A DNA stretch of 64,000 bases from Sphingomonas mollis (lineage in GTDB: Bacteria; Pseudomonadota; Alphaproteobacteria; Sphingomonadales; Sphingomonadaceae): the NCBI RefSeq assembly GCF_016427505.1, contig NZ_JAELXS010000007.1, positions 169,051 to 233,050 of the forward strand. Reading direction: 5' to 3'. Below are positions 18,601 to 27,832 of the stretch, one piece after another (the first letter of the stretch is position 1; each line of letters begins with the position of its first letter). The notes beneath the pieces are model-generated. The model had not been told where the DNA came from, searched no databases, and was given only the letters and a program-made list of their open reading frames with translations. A program made the position numbers and the translations under genes.

Positions 18601-18782
18601 CCGGTGACGACGATATCGCCCTCATCGGCGGGCGCGTCGGCGGTGGCGGGAACGTCCTGCTGGGCGGCGGGGGTTTCCTGACCCGGAACGGCGGCGTTCT
18701 GGCCGAATGCCTGGGCCGGGACCATCGCGATCACCGACGCGGCGGTGAACAGCGCCACGCGGGCGCTCAGCTTTTCAGTCAT
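15675..18782 (-). CDS. TonB-dependent receptor
   Basis: 1035-residue outer-membrane active transporter. An N-terminal signal peptide (MTEKLSARVALFTAASVIAM, cleavage after AQAFGQ or nearby) leads to a TonB-box region EGDIVVTGIRASQ. The plug domain follows with LPDVTISDSLQRIPGVQI and INIRGLPQV, then a long 22-strand-type barrel ending in ERRFIAGVRVKL with the terminal hydrophobic residue expected for outer-membrane insertion. The size and plug motifs match the sphingomonad and Caulobacter receptors for plant-derived carbohydrates or similar large substrates. The halogenase-like gene lies downstream. Substrate not determinable. Confidence 0.93.
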   Translation of the reverse strand: MTEKLSARVALFTAASVIAMVPAQAFGQNAAVPGQETPAAQQDVPATADAPADEGDIVVTGIRASQARAIEVKRNADSIVEAISAQDIGKLPDVTISDSLQRIPGVQIRREAGEGGAINIRGLPQVTTLMNGEQFLGANSVTTVQPNFTDIPSQLFSGATVFKSPTASLQQAGLSGTVDLLTRRPFDLKRGLTLAAAAEGQYGDRTKKYDPSVNGLVSYNSGRLGILVSAAYSDLNLSNSFRGIQDYGVSLRTERGSDAILNPNGTITPPNRGDFAVGNNGISRGTPIRNAAGVLQGYDVNGDGDANDAFITPQSHTAWNKITSRERFGANASLQFQINDQLTLTADGFYTRQTQYDRTAGFQFQAVDWQSSPYLPTNSRDTGAIVNGLHLNTVQTYTYDMPNFDSYAETFRVKSESQNYNAQLDWNNGSTLKATVRGIYGKASRKSDQGYVQYSLTNGKQWAYNGIGNYPASIGGDRQFNPTGYQIYSQKATVDYSSGAPVFTFPQAFLDQVQDPSRYGLKTISSENNVYQDGDIWAVRGDAEWKPSEQFGLKIGGRYGKRSVDQFTFERVSPFYAGNRDNAQNPAAGCLVKWKAFDVNLNDRSCSVLDSSGNAYTAGLTRLANDPIFADRLKQVSLPANGAPSIYVFDPKAIDNSEALQNEFYPGSINNVNPADSFSMNLKQISGYAQVDGKGEVFGLPFSVNGGLRVVNTRFTVRQNVVGAPQPYGVSGVDAGDVYTKRDFTDFLPAFNLTLEITDKLRARAAYAKTMTLLDFLQWGGGLNVNYAINTTINPARFEAQSANSRGNPNLNPWRADNVEASVEYYTGRSSLIAAGVFYIKVDSFIANATIFRSDIPDNDGVVRRTIPVSTVVQGEGGSLKGAEISARQALADYGVNGFFGGFGVDANYTLSLGDAGLTDLAGKQQPFQDNSKHQANAALWYEQYGLQARVAYNYRSKRLVSSDYGGITGLAQYQKPTNYLDASIAYDVTPNVTLYGQASNLTAETERYYLTFTDQVFNENIYERRFIAGVRVKL

Positions 18783-18840
18783 ATCCTCTCCCCTGACGAT
18801 CAGGACACTCCCTGATGGGTACCCTTCCGATCGCCTACGT

Positions 18841-18871
18841 ATAATATCTATTAATTTGTTTTATTGGACAA
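18841..18871 (-). promoter_or_regulatory. Possible promoter of the TonB-receptor gene
   Basis: An unusually AT-rich stretch upstream of the receptor. On the minus strand TTGTCC (18871-18866) and GATATT (18848-18843) are 17 bases apart, with an overlapping TATTAT. Spacing fits a housekeeping sigma factor. Just beyond it a 9-bp inverted repeat GGCCGTTGC/GCAACGGCC (18872-18896) may end acs transcription. Confidence 0.35.
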
Positions 18872-18985
18872 GGCCGTTGCCCGTCAAGCAACGGCCCGTC
18901 TTCGTCGACCGAAACGCGTGCCAGTGTTGCATCAATCCCACAACGCAGATTAGTATCGCGAGGTGGCCGTGTCTCGCACCGGCAA

Positions 18986-20923
<1,938 letters not shown>

Positions 20924-21049
20924 CGCTCTCTGTCCATCGTTGTTTCCGTCCCCATACACCGCCAGACGGCGACCGCCACCCGAGACGAAAGACCGATGAT
21001 CGCGATGCGACGAGGTGGTAGGAGAGCCGCCCTGCAAGGAGCGACCAAC

Positions 21050-21256
21050 ATGAAGATCAGCGCGCGCAATCAGTTCGCCGGCACCGTCACCGCCATCGCA
21101 CCCGGCGCCGTCAACGGCACGGTGAAGGTGGATATCGGCGGCGGCCACATCGTCACCGCCAGCATCACCGAAGAGGCGATCGCCGATCTGGGCCTGGCCG
21201 AGGGCGACACCGTGACCGTGCTGGTCAAGGCGAGCGACGTGCTGATCGGCAAATGA
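21050..21256 (+). CDS. Molybdopterin/molybdate-binding Mop-domain protein
   Basis: 68-residue single TOBE (Mop) domain, as in molbindins that bind molybdate or tungstate oxyanions in oligomers. Motifs: [20 protein letters not shown] and [19 protein letters not shown], with the ending [15 protein letters not shown] clear ribosome site (caaggagc) precedes the ATG. It overlaps the following ModE-like gene by four bases (ATGA). No molybdate transporter genes are adjacent. It probably buffers molybdate in the cytosol. Confidence 0.88.
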   Translation: MKISARNQFAGTVTAIAPGAVNGTVKVDIGGGHIVTASITEEAIADLGLAEGDTVTVLVKASDVLIGK

Positions 21257-21648
21257 CCGACACCCCGCCCCGCCTGAAGCTGAAGGCGCAACTGTTCTGC
21301 GGCACCGAAGCGGCGCTCGGCCCCGGCAAGGTGTCGCTGCTCGACGCGATCGAGCGGGAGGGATCGATCTCCGCCGCCGGCCGCCTGCTGGGCATGAGCT
21401 ATCGCCGCGCGTGGCTACTGGTGGACGGCATGAACCGCTGTTTCACCGACCGGCTGGTCGATACGACGGCCGGCGGTGGCCAGAACCGCGGTGCGCGCCT
21501 GACGGCGGCGGGACGCGAGGCACGTGCCGCCTATCGCCGGATGGAGGCCGATCTGGCCCGCGCCGCCGATGCTGAGCCGCTGGCGACGCTGCGGGCGATG
21601 TTGCGGCCGGTACCGATCGATCCCGATGCGACGGCCGAGGTGGTGTAA
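21253..21648 (+). CDS. ModE N-terminal-type winged-helix regulator
   Basis: 131 residues equivalent to the DNA-binding domain of Mod[21 protein letters not shown] followed by [13 protein letters not shown], the LysR-like winged helix. The C-terminal molybdate-binding di-Mop part of full ModE is absent. Because a separate Mop protein is encoded immediately upstream and translationally coupled, the two may together replace a fused ModE. A direct interaction is inference. Confidence 0.85.
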   Translation: MTDTPPRLKLKAQLFCGTEAALGPGKVSLLDAIEREGSISAAGRLLGMSYRRAWLLVDGMNRCFTDRLVDTTAGGGQNRGARLTAAGREARAAYRRMEADLARAADAEPLATLRAMLRPVPIDPDATAEVV

Positions 21649-21671
21649 AGGCGTTTCATCCGGTCCAGATA

Positions 21672-21771
21672 CATTGTTCCCCGGCGGAGGCCGGGGTCCA
21701 GTTGGGTGAAGCGCAGCGATAATTCACCACGGCCTTCCCAACTGGACCCCGGCCTCCGCCGGGGAACAATG
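21672..21771. repeat. Palindromic repeat pair, copy 2
   Basis: A long inverted repeat from cattgttccccggcggagg to its complement ending ggggaacaatg, with a 30-base centre. It lies between the convergent ModE-like and helicase genes and could act as a shared transcription stop. Same family as 15465-15560. Confidence 0.85.
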
Positions 21772-21789
21772 CTGTAGAGGTCGACCCTC

Positions 21790-23499
21790 TTACCGCCGTG
21801 GGCGGCTCGGCTTGGCCTGATAGCGCGGTGCGCCACCGGGGCGACCGCCGCCGGCGTTGGGTGGGCGACCGCCACGCGGTGCGGCGCGCTGGCCGCCGGC
21901 GGGCGGGCCGTCCGACTGGGTGATCGCGATGCCACTCTCGTCGTCGCCGCCCTGCGAGGTCTTGGCGGCGGAGGCCGCGAACTTGGCGGCGGCGGTGCGC
22001 GGGATCTGCACGAACGTCTCGCCCGGCCCGATGCGGATCGCGCCGATCTCCTCGCGCGTCACGTGACCGCGACGGCAGAGCAGCGGCAACAGCCAGCGCG
22101 GATCGGCATTCTGGTTGCGGCCGATATCGAGACGGAACCAGACGGTGTCGTCGAAGCCGGGGCGATGCCCGTCCTCGCGACGCTGCGGCTCGTTTGCGCC
22201 GTCCGCCATCTCTTCCGGGTTCGGCATGCTGGCGCGCAGCGCGCGGACGAGCATCGCCGCGACATCCTCGGGCGACTTGGTTTCCAGCAGACGCTGACCC
22301 AGCGCGCGATCCTCGTCGTCCAGCTCGACCGGTTCGGCCAGCTTCGTCAACAGGCGCTCGCGATCGGCGTTGCGGATGTCGTCGGCGGACGGCACCGGCA
22401 GCCAGTTGGCGGCGATGCGCGCGCCGCGCAGCATCATGTCCACCCGGCGGCGGCGCGGATACGGCACGATCAGCATCGCGATACCCTTGCGGCCCGCGCG
22501 GCCGGTACGACCCGACCGGTGCTGCAACGTCTCCGCATCGCGCGGCAGTTCGACGTGAACCACCAGGCTCAGGCTGGGCAGATCGATGCCGCGTGCGGCG
22601 ACGTCGGTGGCGACGCAAACCCGCGCCCGGCCGTCACGCAGCGCCTGCAACGCGGCGTTGCGCTCATTCTGCGAGTGCTCGCCCGAGAGGGCCACGGCAG
22701 CAAAGCCGCGCTCGACCAGGCTGGCATGCAGATGGCGGACATTGTCGCGCGTGGCGCAGAACAGCATCGCCGTCTCCGCCTCGTGGAAGCGCAGCAGGTT
22801 TACCACCGCATGTTCGATGTCGGACGGCGCGACCGCGACCGCCTGATATTCGATGTCGCCATGCCCGCGATCCTCGCCGACCGTCGAGATACGCAGCGCG
22901 TCGCGCTGGTACGTCTTGGCCAGCGCCACGATCGGGCGGGGCAGGGTGGCGGAGAACATCAGCGTGCGCCGCTCTGAGGGCGTCGCGTCGAGCAACTGTT
23001 CCAGATCCTCGCGGAAGCCCATGTCGAGCATCTCGTCCGCCTCGTCCAGCACGGCGGCGCGCAAGCTCGTCAGGCGCAGCGCGCCCCGCTCCAGATGGTC
23101 GCGCAGACGGCCCGGCGTACCGACGACGACATGCGCGCCGTGGTTGAGCGCGCGGCGCTCGCGGCTGGCATCCATGCCGCCGACGCAGGTGGCGATGCGC
23201 GCACCGGCATAGAGCCATTCCAGTTCGCGGCTGACCTGCAGGGCCAGTTCGCGGGTCGGGGCGATCACCAGCGCCAGCGGCGGGCCGGCGACCGGAAACG
23301 CACCGTCGACGAGCAACTCGTCGGCCATGGCCAGGCCGAACGCGACGGTCTTGCCGGACCCGGTCTGGGCCGAGACGAGAAGATCGCGACCGGTCGCCTC
23401 GGGGGCGATGACGGAGGACTGCACGGGGGTGAGCTGGTCGTATCCACGCGCGGCAAGCGCCTCTGAGAGAGACGCGGGAAGATTATCGGGGAGCATCAA
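21790..23499 (-). CDS. DEAD-box ATP-dependent RNA helicase with DbpA-like tail
   Basis: 569 residues. Helicase motifs in order: Q motif near GYDQLTPVQ, SAQTGSGKT, PTRELALQ, DEADEMLDMGF, SATLP and HRSGRTGRAGRKG. A C-terminal DbpA/CsdA-type RNA-binding domain follows (VWFRLDIGRNQNADPRWLLP and GETFVQIPRTAAAKFA), then a Gly/Pro/Arg-rich tail. Such helicases remodel rRNA and structured mRNA, often in the cold. Adjacent ATGs at 23499 and 23496 are both possible starts. Monocistronic by appearance. Confidence 0.92.
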   Translation of the reverse strand: MMLPDNLPASLSEALAARGYDQLTPVQSSVIAPEATGRDLLVSAQTGSGKTVAFGLAMADELLVDGAFPVAGPPLALVIAPTRELALQVSRELEWLYAGARIATCVGGMDASRERRALNHGAHVVVGTPGRLRDHLERGALRLTSLRAAVLDEADEMLDMGFREDLEQLLDATPSERRTLMFSATLPRPIVALAKTYQRDALRISTVGEDRGHGDIEYQAVAVAPSDIEHAVVNLLRFHEAETAMLFCATRDNVRHLHASLVERGFAAVALSGEHSQNERNAALQALRDGRARVCVATDVAARGIDLPSLSLVVHVELPRDAETLQHRSGRTGRAGRKGIAMLIVPYPRRRRVDMMLRGARIAANWLPVPSADDIRNADRERLLTKLAEPVELDDEDRALGQRLLETKSPEDVAAMLVRALRASMPNPEEMADGANEPQRREDGHRPGFDDTVWFRLDIGRNQNADPRWLLPLLCRRGHVTREEIGAIRIGPGETFVQIPRTAAAKFAASAAKTSQGGDDESGIAITQSDGPPAGGQRAAPRGGRPPNAGGGRPGGAPRYQAKPSRPRR

Positions 23500-23561
23500 A
23501 TTCCAATATGGGGGCTTTCGCCCGCCGGACCATCGCGTATCGTGGTCTCTGGCGCATAGCC

Positions 23562-24728
23562 CTAGAGCGCGTTACCTGTAGCCGATCCGCTCGCCCATGC
23601 CCACTGAAAATTGTACCCGCCCAGCCAGCCGGTGACATCCACCGCCTCGCCGATCGCGTAAAGCCCCGGAATCCTTCGCGCTTCCATGGTCTGCGACGAC
23701 AATTCGGCGGTGCTGATCCCGCCCACCGTCACCTCCGCCTTGGCATAACCCTCGCTGCCATTGGGGCGGAACGGCCATGTCGCGAGTCGCTCGGCGGCCC
23801 CGCGCAACGCCTTGTCGGGGGCATCGGCCAGCCGGTCGGCGACCTGCAACTGCCCCGCCAGCGCCTCCGCCAGCCGATCGGGCAGGCCGAGCGAGCGGCG
23901 CAGGCTGGCGCGCGGCTGCGTGCGTTTCAACTCGACCAGCCAGTCCGGGTCACGACCCGGCGTGAAGTCGATCGCCACCGTGTCGCCATGCCGCCAATAG
24001 GACGATGCCTGCAGGATCGCCGGGCCGGACAGGCCGCGATGCGTGAACAGCGCGGCCTCGCGGAACGATCCCTTGCCCGCACTCGCCACGACCTCCGCCG
24101 CCACGCCGGCCAGTTCACGGAACAGCGCCTCGTCCGGCCCCAGCGTCAACGGCACCAGCGCCGGGCGCGGCTCGACCAGCTTCAGCCCGAACTGCTTGGC
24201 AAGGCGATAGGAGAAGTCCGTCGCGCCGATCTTGGGAATCGACGGTCCGCCGGTGGCGATCACCAGCGCCGGCGCGGTGACGGTGCGGGGGCCGATCGTC
24301 ACGCGGAAACCGGTGCCGTCATGCGCGACGTCGGCAGGCTGCCCCAGCGCCCATTCGACGCCGCCCAGCTCGCATTCGCCGACCAGCATCTCGACGATCT
24401 GCTTCGCCGATCCGTCGCAGAACAACTGCCCCAGCGTCTTCTCATGCCACGCGATGCCGTGCCGCTCGACCAGGGCGATGAAGTCGGCGGGGGTGTAGCG
24501 ACCCAGCGCCGACTTGGCGAAATGCGGATTGGCGGACAGGAAGCGATCCGGCACCGTGCCGGTATTGGTGAAGTTGCACCGGCCGCCGCCGGAGATGACG
24601 ATCTTTGCCCCCGGCCGCGCGACATGATCGACCAGCAACACGCGCCGCCCCCGTTGCCCCGCAACGGCGGCGCACATCATCCCCGCCGCCCCGGCGCCCA
24701 GGATGATCGCGTCATAGGATGTGGTCAT
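23562..24728 (-). CDS. BaiN/HI0933-like NAD(P)/FAD-dependent oxidoreductase
   Basis: 388-residue flavoprotein of the YhiN/HI0933 family. N-terminal DAIILGAGAAGMMCA binds FAD; KIVISGGGRCNFTN is the family hallmark. The C-terminal part has the second family signature VTVGGIST and EAVDVTGWLGGYNFQWAWASG. Members are often annotated as BaiN-like, but the reaction of most is unknown. The frame is open a further 30 codons through a palindromic repeat; MTTSYDAIILG is the sensible start. Single gene on the minus strand. Confidence 0.9.
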   Translation of the reverse strand: MTTSYDAIILGAGAAGMMCAAVAGQRGRRVLLVDHVARPGAKIVISGGGRCNFTNTGTVPDRFLSANPHFAKSALGRYTPADFIALVERHGIAWHEKTLGQLFCDGSAKQIVEMLVGECELGGVEWALGQPADVAHDGTGFRVTIGPRTVTAPALVIATGGPSIPKIGATDFSYRLAKQFGLKLVEPRPALVPLTLGPDEALFRELAGVAAEVVASAGKGSFREAALFTHRGLSGPAILQASSYWRHGDTVAIDFTPGRDPDWLVELKRTQPRASLRRSLGLPDRLAEALAGQLQVADRLADAPDKALRGAAERLATWPFRPNGSEGYAKAEVTVGGISTAELSSQTMEARRIPGLYAIGEAVDVTGWLGGYNFQWAWASGSATGNAL

Positions 24729-24748
24729 GCGGGGGGTCCGAAAGCGAA

Positions 24749-24852
24749 GTTCCCCGGCGAAGGCCGGGGCCCAGTTGGGGAACATGGATTGGCGGGGGCC
24801 AGTGGCCGTTACATCCACCTCTCCAACTGGACCCCGGCCTCCGCCGGGGAAC
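24749..24852. repeat. Palindromic repeat pair, copy 3
   Basis: An inverted pair starting gttccccggcgaaggccgggg and ending ccccggcctccgccggggaac around a spacer of some 40 bases. Slightly diverged from copies 1 and 2 (gaa in place of gga). It lies between the BaiN-like gene and the 59-residue HTH gene. Confidence 0.82.
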
Positions 24853-24863
24853 CAAAGATGGAA

Positions 24864-25043
24864 CTACCGCAACTTCGCGATCGTCAGCCCGTCCGACTTG
24901 GCGCGGTCCTTCACCGATTCCTCGCTGCGGGTCAGCGCCTTGGCGATCGCCTTCAGCGACATGTCCTTCTTCGCCAGCTGGTGCAGCTTCTGGATCTCGT
25001 CGGTCTTCCACGGCTGGCGGTGTCGTTCGAACTTCTCGGCCAT
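24864..25043 (-). CDS. Small helix-turn-helix/SANT-like protein
   Basis: 59-residue protein starting MAEKFERHRQPWKTDEIQ. The sequence KLHQLAKKDMSLKAIAKAL followed by TRSEESVKDRAKSDGL looks like a small Myb/SANT or GcrA-like DNA-binding helix set. The start overlaps the TGA of the Gre-factor gene (TGATG), so it is translated from the same mRNA. It is shorter than usual gene-calling limits but its composition and coupling support it. Target unknown. Confidence 0.7.
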   Translation of the reverse strand: MAEKFERHRQPWKTDEIQKLHQLAKKDMSLKAIAKALTRSEESVKDRAKSDGLTIAKLR

Positions 25044-25498
25044 CAGCTATTCTCCACCGCGATCACCTCGATCGCGTCCGTCCTGCCCTGAAAATCCGCC
25101 AGATCGCCCGGTCCCGTCCCCATCAGCGCGCGCGCCAACGGGGCGGCGAAGGCGATGCGCTCGTCCGCATCCGCCTCGTCATGGCCGACGATGGCGATGT
25201 GCCGCTCGCGTCCGTCCAGACGGAACGTCACGCGGCTGCCGATCCCGACCTCGTCGTCGGTCGGCAGCGCGACCACCTCGACCGTAGCGGCGCGGGTGTT
25301 CCAGTACCGCAGCTCGCGCGACAGCACGTCGCGCGACTCGTCGGTCGCCGCGGCCACGTCAGCCTCCAGCGCCGCCACCCGCGCCGCGATCAGCGCGGGG
25401 CCGGCGGCGGTGACGAAATTCGGGCCGGCGGGGATCGGCAGTTCGAAGCGAGGCTCCAGATGCTCCTCGTCGCTCTCGCGCCGGAACGCGACGCTCAT
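25043..25498 (-). CDS. GreA/GreB-family transcription factor
   Basis: 151 residues. The C-terminal FKBP-like domain of Gre factors is recognisable (VGIGSRVTFRLDGRERHIAIVG, then ADERIAFAAPLARALMGTGPGDLADF). The N-terminal part has a coiled-coil-like segment ARVAALEADVAAATDESRD but is shorter than in GreA. A good Shine-Dalgarno (aaagga) precedes the start. It may act on stalled RNA polymerase like GreA or be an Rnk-like antagonist; sequence alone does not decide. It is translationally coupled to the small HTH gene. Confidence 0.78.
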   Translation of the reverse strand: MSVAFRRESDEEHLEPRFELPIPAGPNFVTAAGPALIAARVAALEADVAAATDESRDVLSRELRYWNTRAATVEVVALPTDDEVGIGSRVTFRLDGRERHIAIVGHDEADADERIAFAAPLARALMGTGPGDLADFQGRTDAIEVIAVENS

Positions 25499-25619
25499 GA
25501 TGGGGTCCTTTTCATCGATATCAGATAGGCGCTGGCCCGGCCCGGCGAAAGGCAGTGTTGTCCGCCCCATACCGACAATGCCGTTCGCACTGCCGCCGTC
25601 GTCATGCTATGATGCATCC

Positions 25620-26009
25620 ATGTCGGCTATTCCCCACGCCTATGCCATCGCGGTCGATCCTGCCGACATCGACTTCATGGGGCATGTGAACAATGCCAGC
25701 TACCTGAAATGGGTACAGGAGGCGGTCGTCAGCCATTGGCAAAAGATCGCGCCAGCCGATGCGGTGGCGGAGCACCTGTGGGTCGCGCTGAAGCACGAGA
25801 TCACGTACCGCAAACCCGCCTTTCTGGATGACGAGGTGATCGCCACGGTCATTCTCGAAAAGGTGCAGGGCGCGCGGGCCTTCTACGAAACGGTGATCCG
25901 CCGGGGTGAGGTCGTGCTGGCCGAGGTCAAGTCCAGCTGGTGCTGCCTGGACGCGGAAACGCTGCGCCCGGCGCGGCTGGCGAAGAGCGTCATCGACCGA
26001 TTTTTCTGA
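25620..26009 (+). CDS. Acyl-CoA thioesterase, 4HBT hotdog family
   Basis: 129-residue single hotdog-fold protein. AVDPADIDFMGHVNNASYLKW carries the catalytic aspartate motif of the 4-hydroxybenzoyl-CoA thioesterase/YbgC group (DxxGHVNN). ARAFYETVIRRGEVVLAEV forms the later strands. It hydrolyses acyl-CoA; chain preference is unknown. Divergent from the Gre-factor gene. Confidence 0.88.
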   Translation: MSAIPHAYAIAVDPADIDFMGHVNNASYLKWVQEAVVSHWQKIAPADAVAEHLWVALKHEITYRKPAFLDDEVIATVILEKVQGARAFYETVIRRGEVVLAEVKSSWCCLDAETLRPARLAKSVIDRFF

Positions 26010-26017
26010 GGCCCCCC

Positions 26018-26102
26018 GGTGCTCCTGCGCAGGCAGGAGCCCAGAGCCACGACCACATACCATCGTTGTTATGCAAAACCCTGGATTCCCGCCTTCGCGG
26101 GA
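26018..26102. repeat. Composite intergenic repeat of a second type
   Basis: A short palindrome gctcctgcgcaggcaggagc, a spacer, then ctggattcccgccttcgcggga with its own small stem. This half-and-half arrangement resembles a dispersed palindromic repeat of proteobacterial genomes and differs from the ccccggcggagg family. It fills the gap between the convergent thioesterase and crtB. Confidence 0.6.
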
Positions 26103-26150
26103 AAACGGTGAAGGGGACGTCGGAGCATGTCTGCTCCAAGAGATGTCACC

Positions 26151-27113
26151 CTATCGTGGTCGCGTCCACAGCGCCGCATCACGCGGTACCGGCGGATACA
26201 GCCGCGCCCGCCGCCACGCCTGCACCCCCGCCCGCGCGATGAACCCTAGCTTGTCGGCGGTCGAGGTCGTTACCCGCGTATCCCACGCCCGCTCGCCGCG
26301 ATCAGCGACCGTACGCCCGATCGCGCCATAGATGCCCGCCGCCGCCAGCACCGCCCATGCCGCACGTGGAGGCAGCGCCGGCGTGCCCCGCCGCGCGCTG
26401 TCCTCGAACGCCGCCCCGCGCGTCGCCATCCGCCGCGCCAGCATCGCGAGGCGCGGGCGATATTGCGGCTTCAACTGTTCGCCCGGCGGAATATCCACCT
26501 CGACCAGCCAGTCGGTCGGGAGGTAACAGCGGCCCGCCCGGTCGTCCTCGTCCAGGTCGCGCGCGATATTGGCCAGCTGGAACGCCATGCCCAGATCGCA
26601 GGCGCGGTCCAACGTCGCCTCGTCGGCCGGCGCCACGCCCATCACCACCGCCATCATGCACCCGACGACGCCCGCGACGTGATAGCAATATCGGTACAAA
26701 CCGTCCTCGGTGCGCGGCCGCCATTCCTCGGCATCCAATGCAAAGCCCGCGATCAAGTCACGCGGCCAGGCGTGCGGCATCCCTGTCTCGGCGACCACCA
26801 CGCGCAGCGCGTCGAACGGCATATCACCCACGACCTCACCCGCCAGCGCCGCCTCCGTTTTCGCCCGCAGCATCGCCAGCCGGGCGGGGGCATCGTCGAC
26901 CCGGGTCATGCCATGGCCATGGTCCTGCCCGTCGGCGATGTCGTCGCACGCGCGACACCATGCATAGAGCAGCCACGCGCGCTCCCGCGTCGGCTTGTCG
27001 AACAGCTTGCTGGCGGCAGCGAAGCTCTTCGATCCACGCGCGATCGACGTGCGCGCCGCCGCGACCAGCGCCGCCCGCTCGGCCGGGGTCGTCACAGGTC
27101 CCCCCGCCATCAC
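26151..27113 (-). CDS. crtB: Phytoene synthase
   Basis: Condenses two GGPP into phytoene, the first committed step of C40 carotenoids. 320 residues. The two aspartate-rich motifs for prenyl diphosphate binding are present: AWCRACDDIADG and QLANIARDLDEDDRAGRCYLP. FALDAEEWRPRTEDGLYRYC and HVAGVVGCMM match the squalene/phytoene synthase family. The start overlaps the stop of the LOG-family gene by four bases. The rest of the pathway (crtI, crtY, crtZ, crtW) lies within 9 kb. Confidence 0.92.
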   Translation of the reverse strand: MMAGGPVTTPAERAALVAAARTSIARGSKSFAAASKLFDKPTRERAWLLYAWCRACDDIADGQDHGHGMTRVDDAPARLAMLRAKTEAALAGEVVGDMPFDALRVVVAETGMPHAWPRDLIAGFALDAEEWRPRTEDGLYRYCYHVAGVVGCMMAVVMGVAPADEATLDRACDLGMAFQLANIARDLDEDDRAGRCYLPTDWLVEVDIPPGEQLKPQYRPRLAMLARRMATRGAAFEDSARRGTPALPPRAAWAVLAAAGIYGAIGRTVADRGERAWDTRVTTSTADKLGFIARAGVQAWRRARLYPPVPRDAALWTRPR

Positions 27114-27691
27114 AGATCCGAAGCGTTCATCCGCACGATCGGCTGCGTCGGCACATGCGCGCCCATCCGCTCCAGCAGCATTTCGAGCGTATCGGCGACG
27201 ATCAACAGGTCGCGGTGCTGCGGGCGCAGGAACCCCACCGTCCCCATCTTGTGCCAGAACGCGATCAGCTCGTCATAATAGCCGGCGGTGTTGAGCAGCC
27301 CGACCGGATCGGCATGGTATCCCAGTTGCGCCCAGCTCAGCGCCTCCCACAATTCGTCCATCGTGCCGGTGCCGCCGGGAATGGTGACGAACCCGTCCGA
27401 CAGGTCGGTGAACATCTGCTTGCGCTGGTGCATGCCGGTCACGACGTGCAGTTCGGTCAAGCCGCGATGCGCGACCTCGGCATCGACCAGCGCCTGCGGG
27501 ATCACGCCGATCACCTCGCCGCCCGCGGCCAGCGCGCCGTCCGCGATCGCACCCATCAGGCCAAGGCGCCCGCCGCCATAGACGACGCCGATGCCGCGCC
27601 GGGCGAGCGTCGCCCCCACCTCACGCGCGGAATCAAGATAGACGGGGTCGGCGGGGGTGGCCGACCCGCAATAGATGGCAAGACGCTTCAT
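27110..27691 (-). CDS. LOG-family nucleotide phosphoribohydrolase (TIGR00730)
   Basis: 193-residue Rossmann-like protein. The family motif PGGTGTMDELWE is intact, as is the N-terminal YCGSATPADPVYLD. Family members hydrolyse nucleoside 5'-monophosphates and in plant-associated bacteria release free cytokinin bases. It is translationally coupled to crtB by a four-base overlap, an arrangement for which no metabolic reason is evident. A 19-bp tandem repeat begins 33 bases upstream of its start. Confidence 0.88.
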   Translation of the reverse strand: MKRLAIYCGSATPADPVYLDSAREVGATLARRGIGVVYGGGRLGLMGAIADGALAAGGEVIGVIPQALVDAEVAHRGLTELHVVTGMHQRKQMFTDLSDGFVTIPGGTGTMDELWEALSWAQLGYHADPVGLLNTAGYYDELIAFWHKMGTVGFLRPQHRDLLIVADTLEMLLERMGAHVPTQPIVRMNASDL

Positions 27692-27723
27692 GCCCGTCAG
27701 CTAGGGGATGGCGACGGCGGCGA

Positions 27724-27832
27724 CAAGCTACGCCAGCGGCTGCAAGCTACGCCGGCGTGCACAAGCTACGCCGGCGGCGACAAGCTACGCCAGCGGCTGC
27801 AAGCTACGCCAGCGTGCACGAGCTACGCCGCC
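27724..27832. repeat. Tandem array, 5.7 copies of a 19-bp unit
   Basis: Units start caagctacgcc and vary in the last eight bases: units 1 and 4 are identical (caagctacgccagcggctg), units 2 and 5 end in gcgtgca, unit 3 ends in ggcggcga, and the sixth is partial. The partial unit contains the response regulator's stop codon. On the minus strand every unit reads GGCGTAGCTTG, so each repeats that stop. It fills the gap between the regulator and the LOG gene. Confidence 0.9.

Noticed and set aside
15981..18815. A 944-codon open frame on the plus strand
   Set aside because: It lies antisense to the TonB-receptor gene and reads as Arg/Ala/Val/Asp-rich low-information sequence, the product of GC-rich codon bias. 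The minus strand has a full family match.
27724..27832. Possible CRISPR array
   Set aside because: Units are contiguous 19-mers with no spacers and no cas genes are near. It is a simple tandem repeat.
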